From positions 582,001 to 646,000 of the forward strand of contig JARHVA010004227.1 of assembly GCA_037957365.1 (NCBI GenBank): a stretch of 64,000 nucleotides of DNA. Direction: 5' to 3'. The position numbers and the translations under genes were made by a program. Below, one piece after another: positions 24,086-36,399 of this stretch. The notes under the pieces were generated by a model that saw only the letters and a program-made list of their open reading frames with translations, had not been told where the DNA came from and searched no databases. This stretch comes from Torreya grandis (taxonomy: Eukaryota; Streptophyta; Pinopsida; Cupressales; Taxaceae). Each line of letters starts with the position of its first letter. Positions within the stretch are counted from its first letter, which is position 1.

Positions 24086-26317
24086 GTTCCATGGCTTTCC
24101 ATGCCAGGCCACCATTATGTTAAAGAGTCTAGTTATTTTGGGAACCATGATGGAAGTTATGGAGGAATAGTGGTAGTTTGGTGTTGGAAATGGAAAGGGA
24201 GAAGGTAAATGGAAGTGGAAAAATAAAAACCATCTATTGGAAAAGAGAGTGAATGAGATTGAAATAAAGAGATTAAAACTAGAGATGAATAAACTTATAG
24301 GGTTCTAAATTGGAAATTAAGTTTTGAATCTCAACCTTTCTCTCTCTTTTTCTTTTATTTTCTTTTGAAATTCTATGGTAATAAGAGTTTCTCTTTTCAA
24401 CTTTTCATTTTCATTTTTCCATTCAATTTGTGAATAATATGGACATTGTAATGTCTTTTGCTCTCAAAATTTTGTATACATGAGATGATTCATTGGCCAT
24501 TACATTTGTGTAAAGGGAAAAACCCTAGCATAGGACTGTAATTTCCCTTTTGCAATATTTGGTTATTTGGTTATTTACTAAATGTAAAGTAATGAATTGT
24601 GGAAAGTTATTTCCACTATGTGGAGGGATTTCAAGATTATCTCACCCATAGATGGTGTATATATAGTTGATGAATATCGACCATGAGTGCATTTAGTAGT
24701 GATGTTAAATTGTATTTTTTATTACATTATGATTTGAGTCATTTTTATCTCTATTTTTTAAGTCCTTGGTTTGGTGGACATAGCCTAACCCTTGCTCTTT
24801 TGGTTTCATTTCCTTGAATATTTTCTAGATGGATGTTGGATGTTTCCTTGAAACCCCAAACCAATGGTTAGGTTGGGTATGTACCTTTTGTATCTCGTAG
24901 ATGGGCTCAATAAGGTCAGTTGAATATTTAATTTGATCATGATTCTATAATTAAATATAGATTTTTTGTAGTGAGATAAGTTACTTCATTATCTTATACC
25001 AATGACTTATGGAGGCACACAAAAATCATTTAGTTGGCTTCAATGAAAATATTATTGTAATTTTAATTCAATGGCTTGCCTTATTTTTAATCATATTGAT
25101 ATAAAATAGTTTATGTGTTGATAAATGTAATTTAAAATATCCTTGTCACTTAATCTCATTAACATTAATGTTTATGTTTCAAATCTACCTTAATCATTCT
25201 TGTGTTATCCATTTTTAGTAGTGTTATAGATGAATTCTATTTTAGTCTTGTGTTATTGATTTTATGGTTAGAGTGAACTTATATATCTTTAATTTGGCTG
25301 CATATGTCCTTTACATTGATGAGTTGGTATTAATGATTCTCTTAATTGAAAAACCATGTATGGTTTGGTCATGATTGGTTTGTGGATTGGTGGAAGTCTT
25401 GTCTCATTTATAATTAAATGTTTTTATGTTTCCTTCACCTTACATGGTTGTAGATGATAATAGAATGCAATGGATTTTTTAGACTATTATATCTTAATTG
25501 TTTTTGTTATCATGTATCAATATGAATTATTTTAATTAACATTAATGATAAATAGTTGTGGTAATAATTCTTGTCTATCTACCATTTGATGGGTGAACTT
25601 GTTATTGCTTACCATATATTACATTATATGCTTAGTGGATAGTGAACTATTTGCATAATTCTAAGCACATCATTGCTTTATAACTTAGTTGGAGATATTT
25701 ACTTGTTTGGTTCAAAGTTTTTATTAATTGATCTTTGATTGGTCTTCATTATTCAAATTTTCAACTATAATCATGCATTTAGAAGTTGTAAATTATTTAA
25801 CTCTTGAATACCAATGGTAGTTATGAATGGTTATGATGATTTATGTACCTTTTTGGTTAACATATGTTTAAGGTAAAATGAACTTGGTATTTTTTATAAA
25901 TTATTGGTTGATGATTAAATTATTTTTTGTGTAAATTTGAATCCAAATTATAAATTTAATATATTCATTGTGAAAAGATTACAAACAGGGGCAAAATAGT
26001 AATTTGGTTTAGAGCAATTTTTTGTAACTTTTATTTACGCATTTAAATTCAATTTATTTACTAGATGCTAAGTCTTTAATCAAAGTGTCAATTTGAGTTA
26101 TGAATTAATGATGTTTCATTGTAATTCATTATTATATGTGGTGAAACTAATTGCATCTTTCAAATACCGTAGGATAAATATGAAAATGCATTCAATGAAT
26201 AAGTAGGTGGTCAATAATTCAAAATCTATTTGAATAATAAACCTATCCACAAGACTATTAACGATTTAAAATTTTGATATTAAATAGATTAGTTTCCATC
26301 AATGATATTTAAATTCC
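24086..26317 (+). other. 3' non-coding part of the gag-protease element
   Basis: This resumes the host element after the copia insertion. It is T-rich on the plus strand, with no frame above 60 codons and no RT, RNase H or integrase motif on either strand. It ends in a purine-rich tract just before an LTR, as expected for the 3' untranslated part of an LTR element. Confidence 0.5.
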
Positions 26318-26330
26318 TTAAAAGGGTGGG
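26318..26330 (+). promoter_or_regulatory. Polypurine tract
   Basis: The tract TTAAAAGGGTGGG lies directly before the LTR at 26,331. The same GGGTGGG core (as GGGTGGGTAA) precedes the 3' LTR of the minus element at 32,571, which supports both as plus-strand priming sites. Confidence 0.6.
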
Positions 26331-27557
26331 ATTACTTACCAAGGTTTAAAATGTGAATATGTGATCACCTAAAAGTGGTATTTGGATACTAAGAGTCTTG
26401 ACTGAGATAAACTATTCCTAGCTTAGCCTTAGACCTATCCTAGAGCCTTTTCCACACTTATTCATTTATTGTGTAGACCACATACATCTACAGTCATCTC
26501 AAACATAGTCCTAGGATAGATTTCCTAAATCCCAACCTAGTTTTTCTATCAATTTGCCTAGTGGACATTGACACCACATTTGGGACACTATAGCCACATG
26601 GTGTTGGTGTCCCCAATTGGGTGCTATTTTCTTTTGCCCTAACTCTCCAAAAAATATACATTTTCAAACATGTACCCCTCCTAAAGTTAGACTATGTATA
26701 TTTTCTTATCTACACAAGCTACATATATCTATAAATACAAGTCTATTTGACCTTTATTCAGTAGATGGAAAATAGATACAAAAGCCTATTCAAAAAAAAT
26801 ACAAGTTGAGCCAAATTAAGGCATTTGATCCCTATTTTTCCCTACTTCTACATAGTACCATCTAAAGCATCCATAATCCTAGATTTAAAATATTTAAAAG
26901 CTTAAGCATTATTAAGGCATCCAAGTCCACTCTCATTCTAACATTCACTTGCACTTACACCAAGCACCAGGTGGGAGAACTATAGTGGGCTTGATCCCTC
27001 CTTATATTATTGGTATGTAAGTAAATCTCTTCACATTAGGGTGTTGAATATGTCCAACCTATCCTAATAAATAACACAAACTTATTTCTCATGCCATACT
27101 TATAAGGAGGATTATTTATTACACACTAAATCAAGTTTTCTATGAACAACATAGATTTATAGATTTCATGTGGGCAAGAAGAGGACCTAAAAACATAGGC
27201 ACATGTACTCCTATAAAATAGGAATAGTCTTGCAAAGAGAACACTAGCACCACTTTGAAGACACTACATTAGTATAACACTATTGTCTAGGTAGGGCACT
27301 ATTATCCAATGAGCAAATAAATCTTGGGACCTTATTGATGACACTTAGAACTATCTAGAACCTAGATCATCTATGATGGTCACTTTCCAGATAAGTCTCT
27401 ATTTATGCATATTTATTACTATTTTTAGAAATTTAAAGAAGGTCAAAATATATAACAAATTAGTACTTAATTATTACATATTATTTAACTAATTTAGACA
27501 TTTCATCCCTTTAATATAACATAGGATTTACATTGTAAAACCCTAAAAGGTTAAATT
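26331..27557 (+). repeat. 3' LTR of the gag-protease element at 16-26 kb
   Basis: A segment of about 1.2 kb starts after the polypurine tract, has a TATA box (TATAAATAC at about 26,731) some 400 bp in, and ends AAAAGGTTAAAT, where related LTRs end AAGG(A/T)TTAAACA. It shares AGGTGGGAGAACT (about 26,969) with the LTR at 10.3-11.2 kb, and the GGCCCTCCTTGGAGTATTGG-type block (read here as GATCCCTCCTTATATTATTGG-like) with the LTR at 45,695. I could not find its 5' partner, so the start is good to only a few bases. Confidence 0.6.
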
Positions 27558-28871
27558 AGAATGCATTAAACTTGCTAAGAAGAGAATAGTAATAACTCCT
27601 CCTAATCTGCAAGGTATTAATGGTCTTCACTAATGCTAAGTTATAGTGTTTCTGATTTGCTTCAAGGATAATGCATTTGTAAAATTGATTCATGTCATCT
27701 TTAAAGTAGTTAATGTTATACATTAAGCATGTGGCAACTTATATGAGATTTAATGTTTATTAAGAATGGTTAATTAAGAACACTAAGTTTTTATAATAAG
27801 AGGATGCCTTCTTGTAGAGGCATGTACCCTCAAGAGTTAAAATTTTTCTTTAGTAACTTCTTTCCATAAACTAAGGTTAATAATGCTCATTCTGAATATG
27901 TGCAGATGTTTTAGTATGCATGCATTGTATTTAGTTATCAAGAGGATAATGACATCACTTTAATTTAAAATATTATTTAATTGTAATACTCTAGTTTATT
28001 TTGTACCCTTGTATGTTTAACTAAATTCATGTAAAGACTATAATGGGTTCAATAAATTGATAACAATAGTAAAACATATTTATGATAAGAGCAAACATGT
28101 TACTATTATGTCTCTAGAGAAGCATGGTTATGTTTATGCTCCTATATGAGTAAGTAGATATTGACTACCAAGAATGGTGAGTCTAGTCAATTCTATTTGA
28201 ATAATACATTACCATGGTACATAAAATTAATGCCTAGTACTTGAAATTGTTCTAAATTCATTTGGTACAAAGGTGTTGATTATTTGAATTTAGACTCACA
28301 ACCTTAGAACTCAAAAAAATTATATTTGGGTTTTAGGTTTCATGACAAAAACCTTAATTATGTTTAAGTATAGACCATCATGTCTATACGAGAAGAATAT
28401 TTAGTTGTCTATGGTTGAGTTGGTATAGTTGAATCTCATGCCTAGGTATCCAAATTATCATGCTCTTTTCTTTTCTTGTATGTAGTCATACATGCTCTAA
28501 AATCTACCTCTATGTCTTCAAAATAAAAAATTAGAAATTTAAACAATGCATATGTTTTATTCATCAATTTATTGTGTAATCCCAATGAAGTAAGTTATAA
28601 GAAAAATTTAATGCCTCTTATTATGCCACTTTATCTCTAATAAAGGTGATCAATTGGATAACTTGATCACTACTCCAAAAACCCATATTAACAACCTCTA
28701 CTTTGAAATTATTAGAATCAGTTTGAACATATTATCAAAGAATGGCTTGGTTACCACTTGGCCCAATGGTGTATATATGTCAATGACACACATATTTATA
28801 ATATTTTTGTGGTCTTATACTCCTTACTATTCATTTACCTAACCAATTATCACATTTTATTATGTCATTAT
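27558..28871. other. No recognisable gene
   Basis: AT-rich sequence between the LTR and the end of the minus-strand coding relic. A 62-codon plus frame at 28,654-28,842 has no known motif. It may hold the 3' flank of the relic gene. Confidence 0.5.
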
Positions 28872-31378
28872 GTGAGGTGGATAGTCTTATTATTCACATA
28901 GGTATGTGCCAAAGTTATATCTAAAAGTTGCAGTAAATTGAGATCTGGTTATGATTTTTGCCTTACTACCTTAGCAATGAAATTCAACTTGGCATCTAAG
29001 CTTTTCAAATATTCATGAAAAATCGCCACATTTCCCCATTTTGGTTGTGACTCTACTCTAGATCAACTTGCAGAACATATAATGTTATAAAGAGTCTTAG
29101 AGAAAATTTGCACCTTATACAATATGTCCCTTAGGTCCTCTATTATGCTTTACGCCTCCAACTTCTTATTGGTTTTTTTAAGCAATGAAACATTTTATCC
29201 AAAACTCCCCTAGTGAAATAAACCATATATATGTGATCATTTTTTATTTCATCTTCTTCTTCAATAAATCTCTTCCTCATTTTAATTAGTGAGAATAACT
29301 CATCCTCTCTCCTGAACTCAATCTATTTGCCTCCAGTAGTCACTATCTATTTTCTTACCTTTTAAAGTTTTTAAGAGACTTCATTAAACTCTATAGTTAT
29401 TTTTAACTCTTCAAAGGTAACCATATTATATAGATAATTACTCTACTTTATCTATTGAATCCATGGATCTATCACCTGTAGGTCCTGAGAGGAGGTCTAA
29501 GTAGGTGATTATATGGTAGGAGATGATGGACTTAATGGATGTTACATAAAATCATAAGCTACAAGTGAGGGATATAAACTACTATATTTGAAAGGTGAAG
29601 GAAAGGGTGGAATTACCATGTTATCTTTGGAAACTTTGGTTTGGGGAAGATTCATAATGACATATTTTATGAGGTTAGGAGACTCATGGACTATGACCAT
29701 TGGTGAATTTTTTGGAATTCTTTATGTCATTGACAACCCTAATTGAGTAGAAAGGTCTGTCTTTAATGGATGTGTAAGAAAAAAGATGAAGACACTAAAA
29801 TATTCAAAATGTGGGTTAGTCAATATGGTATCTATGTTAGTTACATTAATAAATATGATGTGTAATGGTATCATGTGTTAGTCTTTGTAAAAATAGTTAA
29901 ATCTGTGCATTAGTGACAATCATGGTGCTAGTGGGAGTAGTACTAGTTGAAATAGTAAAAACTTAGTGACATAAATAGCATACAAATCTAATGAATTTAT
30001 AGTAATTGGATGGATGATTGAATTAGTTATGATAACATTGGGAATAGGGGAAGTAGTGACATGTGTTGACTCTAGTGTAGTAGATATTAAAGTAACCATG
30101 GGTAGAAGTTGAAGTGGTTGATGTAATGATTAGAGTGTCAACTATTGTGCCTTTTTGGTTTATAGCCTTGTCTCAAATAAGTCTTTGTTCTTCCTCTCCA
30201 ACTACTATTTTTTATTCACCATGTACATGAGGAAGACTAGGAGTGTCTCTTCTTCTTTATTCTTAATTAACAAGAGGATTTTTAGTCTATATATTTGTAG
30301 TAGTTTGAGATTCATTATGAATATGAGGAGGGTATGGTCTATGGGATCCAAAGTTTTCCTACATAAGGGCCTTTTGGAAGACATCAAATGTGGCCTATTA
30401 TTATAGGTCATCTTCATAACTTTCTTCTAGAATTTCTTCCTTTGTAGACTCATCTAGATGTTTTTCTAATAAGTGTTCATCTATATATTCATCTTTTGTG
30501 ACTAAGTAGGTGATTCCTAGAAATGCATCTAAGTATTGGGAAGGTCTCTCTTCTTATTATGTAACCTTATGAGTTTATAGAGTGGTACGAGATTACCTTT
30601 TCGATTGAGTTGTCATAGGAAGAAAATTTAAGTGTATACTAGAAGAGGAGCAATGAATGAATCATAACTAATGATGTAGATGGTGGAGTTATGGAAACTA
30701 CTAGAGTGAATGCAAAAGTTAATTTTTGAACCTATGGTAGCCTTATATCTAGATCATGTTGTTTTACATATTTTTAATTTTGGATGTTCTTTAGGACCTT
30801 TAATTTAAAATTCCCATCAATTTCCTCCTTTGGATCATCTTCTACCTGAGGTTTATCTACTTATTGTGGGATCTGGCCCTTATCTTCTTTGCTCTATGCT
30901 TTATGCACCATCCTTTTTGATGGTAGGATCACATTTGATTATCTAAGATATTTTCATCAACATTCATACCTTTTCATGTTTTTAAATACTTGGGAGTCAT
31001 CTTTTGAATTTGAGAAAATAGTCATATCCATATTACTTATGCCTATAGTTCTACATGAAACTACCGTCAAATTTGTTTGTACATTGCACTATCACTCCTT
31101 TATAGTACAAAAATCTACCTCTATGGTGAGAGGTATTAAAAAAAAATCCAAGTGTTTGAATTTTTGTCTTATGAATTTTTTCTAGTTTATCTCTCTTAGT
31201 ATTCTCATCAAAGTTAAAAAAATTATAGGCTATCTCTTGCTCGATTAGTTTATCAAAGACTAGCCTAGGTAAATAGAATGGTGCCACTAATGTGTCATCC
31301 ACTCTGATAATTGTATGGTCTAGTTAGAATTAGTAGTCTCTTAATGATTTAAGTGGTATCTTGATCTTTGTAGATAAC
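28872..31378 (-). pseudogene. Unidentified coding relic, C-terminal segment
   Basis: I do not recognise the protein. Read on the minus strand with frame changes, it gives coherent protein-like sequence: RVDDTLVAPFYLPRLVFDKL and FFNFDENTKRDKLEKIHKTK (31,302-31,190), and an acidic stretch YLVTKDEYIDEHLLEKHLDE (about 30,500-30,440). A Ser/Thr/Pro-rich middle follows, then FRREDELFSLIKMRKRFIEE (about 29,310-29,250). The end has a heptad-like stretch with IIEDLRDILYKVQIFSKTLY and PKWGNVAIFHEYLKSLDAKL, stopping near 28,872. Many stops are single transitions from Trp, Gln or Arg codons. The segment starts exactly at the target duplication of the minus element, so the N-terminal part lies at 39,727-39,911 and 47,079-47,985. 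It may be a host gene or an extra ORF of an unknown element. Confidence 0.6.
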
Positions 31379-32570
31379 TATTTTAACAATTTTGTGAATA
31401 TTTGGGTTTTATTCCTAATTTAGTTAAAGGGTAAAGATTGATAAATTAGTAAATAATATGCAATAAATATGCTACTAATTTGTGAAATTTATTTATAATT
31501 AGAGATTTTCTAAAAATAGTATTAATAGGGAGAAAATAAGACTTAGCTTAAACTGTGTTGATCCAACTAAGATAGGGTCTGATATTCACTGTGTGGGCCT
31601 AGGACACTGTCACATATAGGATTTTGACTTCCATTTTTTGATTGGATAAGAGCACTGAATGTGGATAGGAGTGGCACCAGTGTTTTAATCCTTATCTAGC
31701 ACTATTTTCATGAGGATTTGAGCTTTTTGGGTTTTACTCGACAAATCTATGTGACCCTATCTATGAATTTATGAAGCCTCACTATTAACAATGTTCCCTA
31801 TAGAGCTAATTTTATTCATTTTTATGCCTTCAATATACTTAAATAAAAATTTGGAAAATAGGAAAAATGGGTTAGTGTGTGTAAGATTAATTGGATGTGC
31901 TTCACACCCAATGTGTGGGCATGTTATCTACATACCAATACTTCAAAGAGTGATAAATCCATATATAGTTCTCCCTTTGAAAGTGCTTGGTGTAATTCTG
32001 ATATGAGAATGCAAGAAATGCTATACTAGATGTGCTTGAGGATGGCTAGGGACTAATGCAAAGATTTGGATGCATGTAGGACTATACTATATGGTTATAT
32101 GTAGATAATAAGGTAGATTGCCTAAGTGGTCTCACTTGTATTCTTGTTTGCTTGATAATATTTTCCAACCCTTTCCAAATGATCTTTGAATGGGATTTTA
32201 TAGGGATCTATTGGTCATGGATTGAATTTTCTCATGTTAGGCTGACAAGGAGAAGGATGGGGAAATAAAATAAATTGATCATTGGGGCCAAAAATGAGTT
32301 TGGAAAATAATTTTGAAATGGATAGGAGTGGCATTGGTGTTATTATCCTAGTGTGGCACTATTTTACTAGGTAAATGGGACCTAGGGGGATGGAATGGTC
32401 ATAAAAGGAAGGTCCTATCTCAACTAGGGTCAGGTCTAGAAGGCTATGGATGACTATGAATTAGTGAAAACAAGCCTATGAGGGTCATGAGAGTAAGCAA
32501 AAGGGACTTATGGGTTGGGTGTCATTAAAAATGTTCAAGTTTCCATTTTTTGCATTTTATATGACTATAT
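31379..32570 (-). repeat. 3' LTR of the minus element
   Basis: Aligns with 38,555-39,726 along its length. Shared blocks include GGGTTTTATTCCTAATTTAG, GTGTGGGCCTAGGACACT and TTTTATAGGGATCTATTGG. The last contains, on the minus strand, the TATA box CTATAAAATCCC at about 32,192-32,203. The terminal dinucleotides have decayed (plus-strand TA at the left edge). Confidence 0.9.
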
Positions 32571-32584
32571 TTACCCACCCATTA
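32571..32584 (-). promoter_or_regulatory. Polypurine tract of the minus element
   Basis: The minus strand reads AATGGGTGGGTAA immediately before the 3' LTR, which is the expected place for second-strand priming. Confidence 0.65.
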
Positions 32585-32944
32585 TTCTAGTGATAGAGCA
32601 AAGAGAAATATTAGGATAAAGGAAAAAATAGAAAGTCTACCTAAAATTATCTGCAAAGGTGAATCCCATGAAGCTATGTGATGTTGGGTGTGCATAGAGA
32701 GAGCACGCTGTGAAGTGTAAATCTATAATTGAAAATAAAGAGTAGATCAATTATTACTAGATACATTATATCTAAAATAAGAACATATAATTTGGGTAAG
32801 AAAGAGAGAGAAAGAGAAAGGAATTAACACACCTCATCGAGTACATAAACCAATATAAAACCTATTGTGATACTGAGTGATGGTAGATGTGTGTTGAACC
32901 AAGAGTAATATCATGAACAAAGCTAAGTGCTCAATTCCATAAAA

Positions 32945-33130
32945 GTGGCTCAAGAATGCAAAGGCTATCCCTTTGGGTCCATCATCACCCACTAAGTGAA
33001 TCTATGTGGTCATACATGTGTTAATCGATGTTTGGACTGTGTGTCTAATCCCTCTAAATAGGTGGCTCAAAAATACAAAGGCTAGATATTCGTTTGGCTC
33101 CATCATTTCCCAATGAAGTGAAGCTATAAA
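32945..33130. repeat. Two partial copies of a 117-bp repeat
   Basis: GTGGCTCAAGAATGCAAAGG (32,945) and GTGGCTCAAAAATACAAAGG (33,062) each begin about 70 bp of similar sequence running into TCCATCATC(A/T) and a CAATGAAGTGA-like block. Confidence 0.7.
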
Positions 33131-33248
33131 TTTATATTAGTATATAATCTATGTCATAGGAGATAGCTCTTGAATCCCATGAATGTACTATGATCTGATA
33201 ATGTTGGTGTGGATAGATGAATGTATGCTAGAAACTAGGGCACTCTTG

Positions 33249-33356
33249 GCCATTCCAAAAGATGGAGATTAGGAGTATATGAAAGCCACTCCAAAACTAA
33301 GAATCAAGCTTATGTGGAATCTACTCAAGAACTCAAAAGTTAGGTTTGTATGAAAT
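33249..33356. repeat. 36-bp tandem repeat, three units
   Basis: The units are 33,249-33,284, 33,285-33,320 and 33,321-33,356. Units 1 and 2 start GCCATTCCAAAA and GCCACTCCAAAA. All three end in (A/T)GT(A/G)(T/G)GAAA/T-type sequence with exactly 36-bp spacing. Confidence 0.65.
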
Positions 33357-34454
33357 ACAAACCAAAATGATTCCAACCACCTATAGATGGAGTAAGGCAT
33401 GCAACTACTAAGAATGCCTGGGTAATGCTAAATTTTAAAAGAAAGAAAACATATATGTCATGCACATTGTGCCTAATCACTAATGTCTAAAACATATATT
33501 TTGATTTGAAAGTTGTACCAACAACCCTATCTAAAACTAGAAGTGAGAGCCATCATGCCATGCATGATGCCCCATATATCTAGATTCTTTGAGAAAAACT
33601 ATACTAAAACTATTGAATCTAGTCTAAATTGTAGCTGATAAAACTATAACTAGACTTATTTGTCTATATATTATTGGAAAATCTAGTCTTTCTATCTGCT
33701 GGACAAGAACATTAGAAATGGATAGTAGTGTCACCAGTGTTATATTCTAGTCTTGGCATTATTGTCCTAGGCCAAATCTAAGGACTATTCTAGATTCTTA
33801 ACTATCTACCTAGTCTATTTTGATTGGTTTGATGTTTTGTTGTTGTTTTGAGTGTTCTAAATACTGATGTTTCAATCGTTAAGAGCTCTGATCTTTATGA
33901 CAAAACCCTTGTTTGTTGCCTCTTCTTTTGAGGGTAGTAATTCAAACCCTATAATGATTACCCTTAGAAAAAAGATCCCTACAAGTGTGTTATGTTGCAA
34001 ATATACATGATATAGCAATGATAATCAGCAAGATATCTCAATATATAGCATGATTTATATTCAGAGATTGTTAGATCAACAGGGATATGCCTAGATAGAT
34101 GTAAAAACGTAATAGCATATACAATGTACTAAACTAGAATGTAAAGTCTGATTAATTGCTAGTTATTAGTTTTTACTTGGAGGAATGGAGCATGATGTCC
34201 ATCATGGCATCCAAGAAAACACAAATAATGCATGATATGGATCATGGCATTGAAAATAATGAGAAATAAACAAGCAATAAACACATAAGGCAAGAATCAA
34301 AAAGCACACAAGAGTGGCCAAGGGACCATATAAATAAGGGTCATGGGCACATGTCACTTATACTAGAAGGCAAGCATACAATGCATGTTCAAATTCCACA
34401 TACAAATACAATTGAAATAAGCAAAGTTATCAAGGAAGCCACAATCACATAGAA

Positions 34455-34590
34455 GAGTATAGGTAAAGGACATTGGCAAATGTCCTAAAGAACACACATG
34501 AATATAGGTAAAGGACATTAGAAAATGTCATAAGGCACATATAGGAATAGAAGTAAAATACATTGGAAAATGTCTTAAGACACATACAAG
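34455..34590. repeat. 45-bp tandem repeat with an internal hairpin, three units
   Basis: The units are 34,455-34,500, 34,501-34,545 and 34,546-34,590. Unit 1 holds a perfect inverted repeat GGACATT-GGCA-AATGTCC. Units 2 and 3 keep it with mismatches (GGACATTAGAAAATGTCA, ATACATTGGAAAATGTCT). Confidence 0.85.
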
Positions 34591-35833
34591 AGACAAACAA
34601 AAACTAATAAATGCAATCACATCAAGCTAATTCTAAGAAAGAAAATAAACCATGTAAGAAACTAGAATTACATATGCATATAACTAATCAAAGTAAGAAG
34701 TGAATGTATGTAAGATTTATTAGTATAATAATAAGTATATGCTAATAAATACACAAATTCTATATATTAGTGATGTCAATAGAGTAATCTATGTAATCTA
34801 GTAAATAATGTACGGCAACATGATAACAGAGTGTGTGATGTAGGAATTACATAACCTAGATTGTGTAGTCATTTATAGGATGTCCCCAGTGGGTATGTGT
34901 ATTGATATGTGTCTTGAATGTAGAATTAGGATGCCCCCTCAATGGGTAGAGTGAAGCAATCAAGGACTTAGAAGTCACTGCACATACTCAATGAAGATCA
35001 AGTAAATTAGGGTAGTGTAGATAAATTGACAAACAATAAGCATAGTAGTAGAAATGTAGAGCATAAATGATGCATACAATCAAAATATTTTTGGTGTTTT
35101 TGACATATTTGAATTTTTTTTTTTTTTTAAAATTTTGTGAATGTTTTTGGTAATTTTGAAATATTTGAACTATGTATAATCAAACATAATAAAATATATA
35201 TAGGTAAGATGGGAAAGGATGATACTAACCAATGAGTCTCATGGGAGACTCCCTATCATGGTGGCCTATATCAAGGAGAAGAATCATGCATGATCATGAA
35301 GCATGATGTAAATGTTGAGACTATGGCTCTAAAAGTTGTATATGTTTTAAATGATCTAAAATATTTTAAGTAGAAAGCAAGTGTGGGGTCCCCCTATAAC
35401 TATGAGAATTTGATACAACTATAGGGATCTTAGGGACCCATGTAGTATTAGGAAAATCTCTCTAAACATGTGCTCTATGATTAGATGCATGCCATCTTAA
35501 TGATACTTCCCTAGACGTGAACACTATAGCTAGAAGCTATATAGAATCTTAAAGTTGTGGAGGTGTATTAACTCTCTATACTGATGAAGGATGCCTCAAC
35601 TATGTTTGAATCAAAACTTGAGGAATAACTAGAACTGGTGGAGAAACAAAAACTAGTGGTTAAATAGAATATGTTGACTAAACTAAAACTAGTGATTACA
35701 AAGTAGAATATGAATCTAAAGTGGGGAGTGGTAACTCATATGAAACTCCAACTATAATAACCTAATTAGTCTAAATGAATTTCATGCATCTGTGAACTAT
35801 AGAAGGTATATCTCAAATTTTTTGAATCCATGG

Positions 35834-36130
35834 TCAACCAAGTAACATATCAAAAAATCTTGCACTAGGAACAATAGTGAATGTTGTGGCCACATGTATT
35901 ATACCAACCTGTAAAGGAAGTACAATCTCACCCAATGAACTATGCATGTTTCCATTAAATCTACTAATAACCATGTCTATTGGTGTAATATCTTGCTCTG
36001 AATATCCCAAATTTTGTAATAATGTCATAGTGCACATGTTCACACTAGATCCATTATCTATGAGAACATTATGAATAAGATGATTATGAATGTGAGATGT
36101 AATAAATAGTGCATGATAAGGTGTATCATC
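35834..36130 (-). pseudogene. Aspartic protease of the minus element
   Basis: A long open minus frame reads HALFITSHIHNHLIHN, then VLIDNGSSVN with the active-site D-N-G-S-S, MCTMTLLQNLGYSEQDI, DMVISRFNGNMHSSLGEIV, LPLQVG and FDMLLG. This is the standard order of a Tat/Athila-type protease with its linker. The catalytic Asp codon is intact. The frame breaks just after FDMLLG, where GRPWIH would follow. It should process Gag during particle maturation. The protein looks nearly whole, unlike the copies at 19.3 and 43.2 kb. Confidence 0.85.
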
Positions 36131-36399
36131 CTCAATGATCTCTTACTATGAGAAGGAGATGGAAGGTATATCTAGAACTTTGGAATTGTATATACCAATC
36201 ATATTTCTCAAAGGATGTAACTCAATTAAAGCTTCCCTATATGTAACTGGTGGGGGATGTGCATGATATACATGGTGAAACCCTAATGTATCCCTTGTAT
36301 CCTATTTAGAATGCTATGGAAAAGGATCTAAAAATATCTTCAAAGATTTATTTTGTGTTTGCTTTGCCTGAGGAGGCCCAACTAAAGTGCTAAGATCAA

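Larger units (their letters stand above)
32585..35833 (-). other. 3' non-coding domain of the minus element
   Basis: No coding motif on either strand over 3.2 kb. The region carries several small tandem arrays (32,945-33,130, 33,249-33,356 and 34,455-34,590), one LTR-like module (about 33,715-33,770) and a T16-type run at about 35,113. A full pol would normally occupy this interval. Confidence 0.65.

Noticed and set aside
30889..31185. 98-codon plus frame
   Set aside because: Antisense of the minus-strand coding relic, which gives the more protein-like sequence.
32571..35833. Search for RT or integrase in the minus element's post-protease region
   Set aside because: No Y/F-x-D-D box, WWYNTSYH- or ALWANR-like block, or other pol signature could be read in any frame on either strand.
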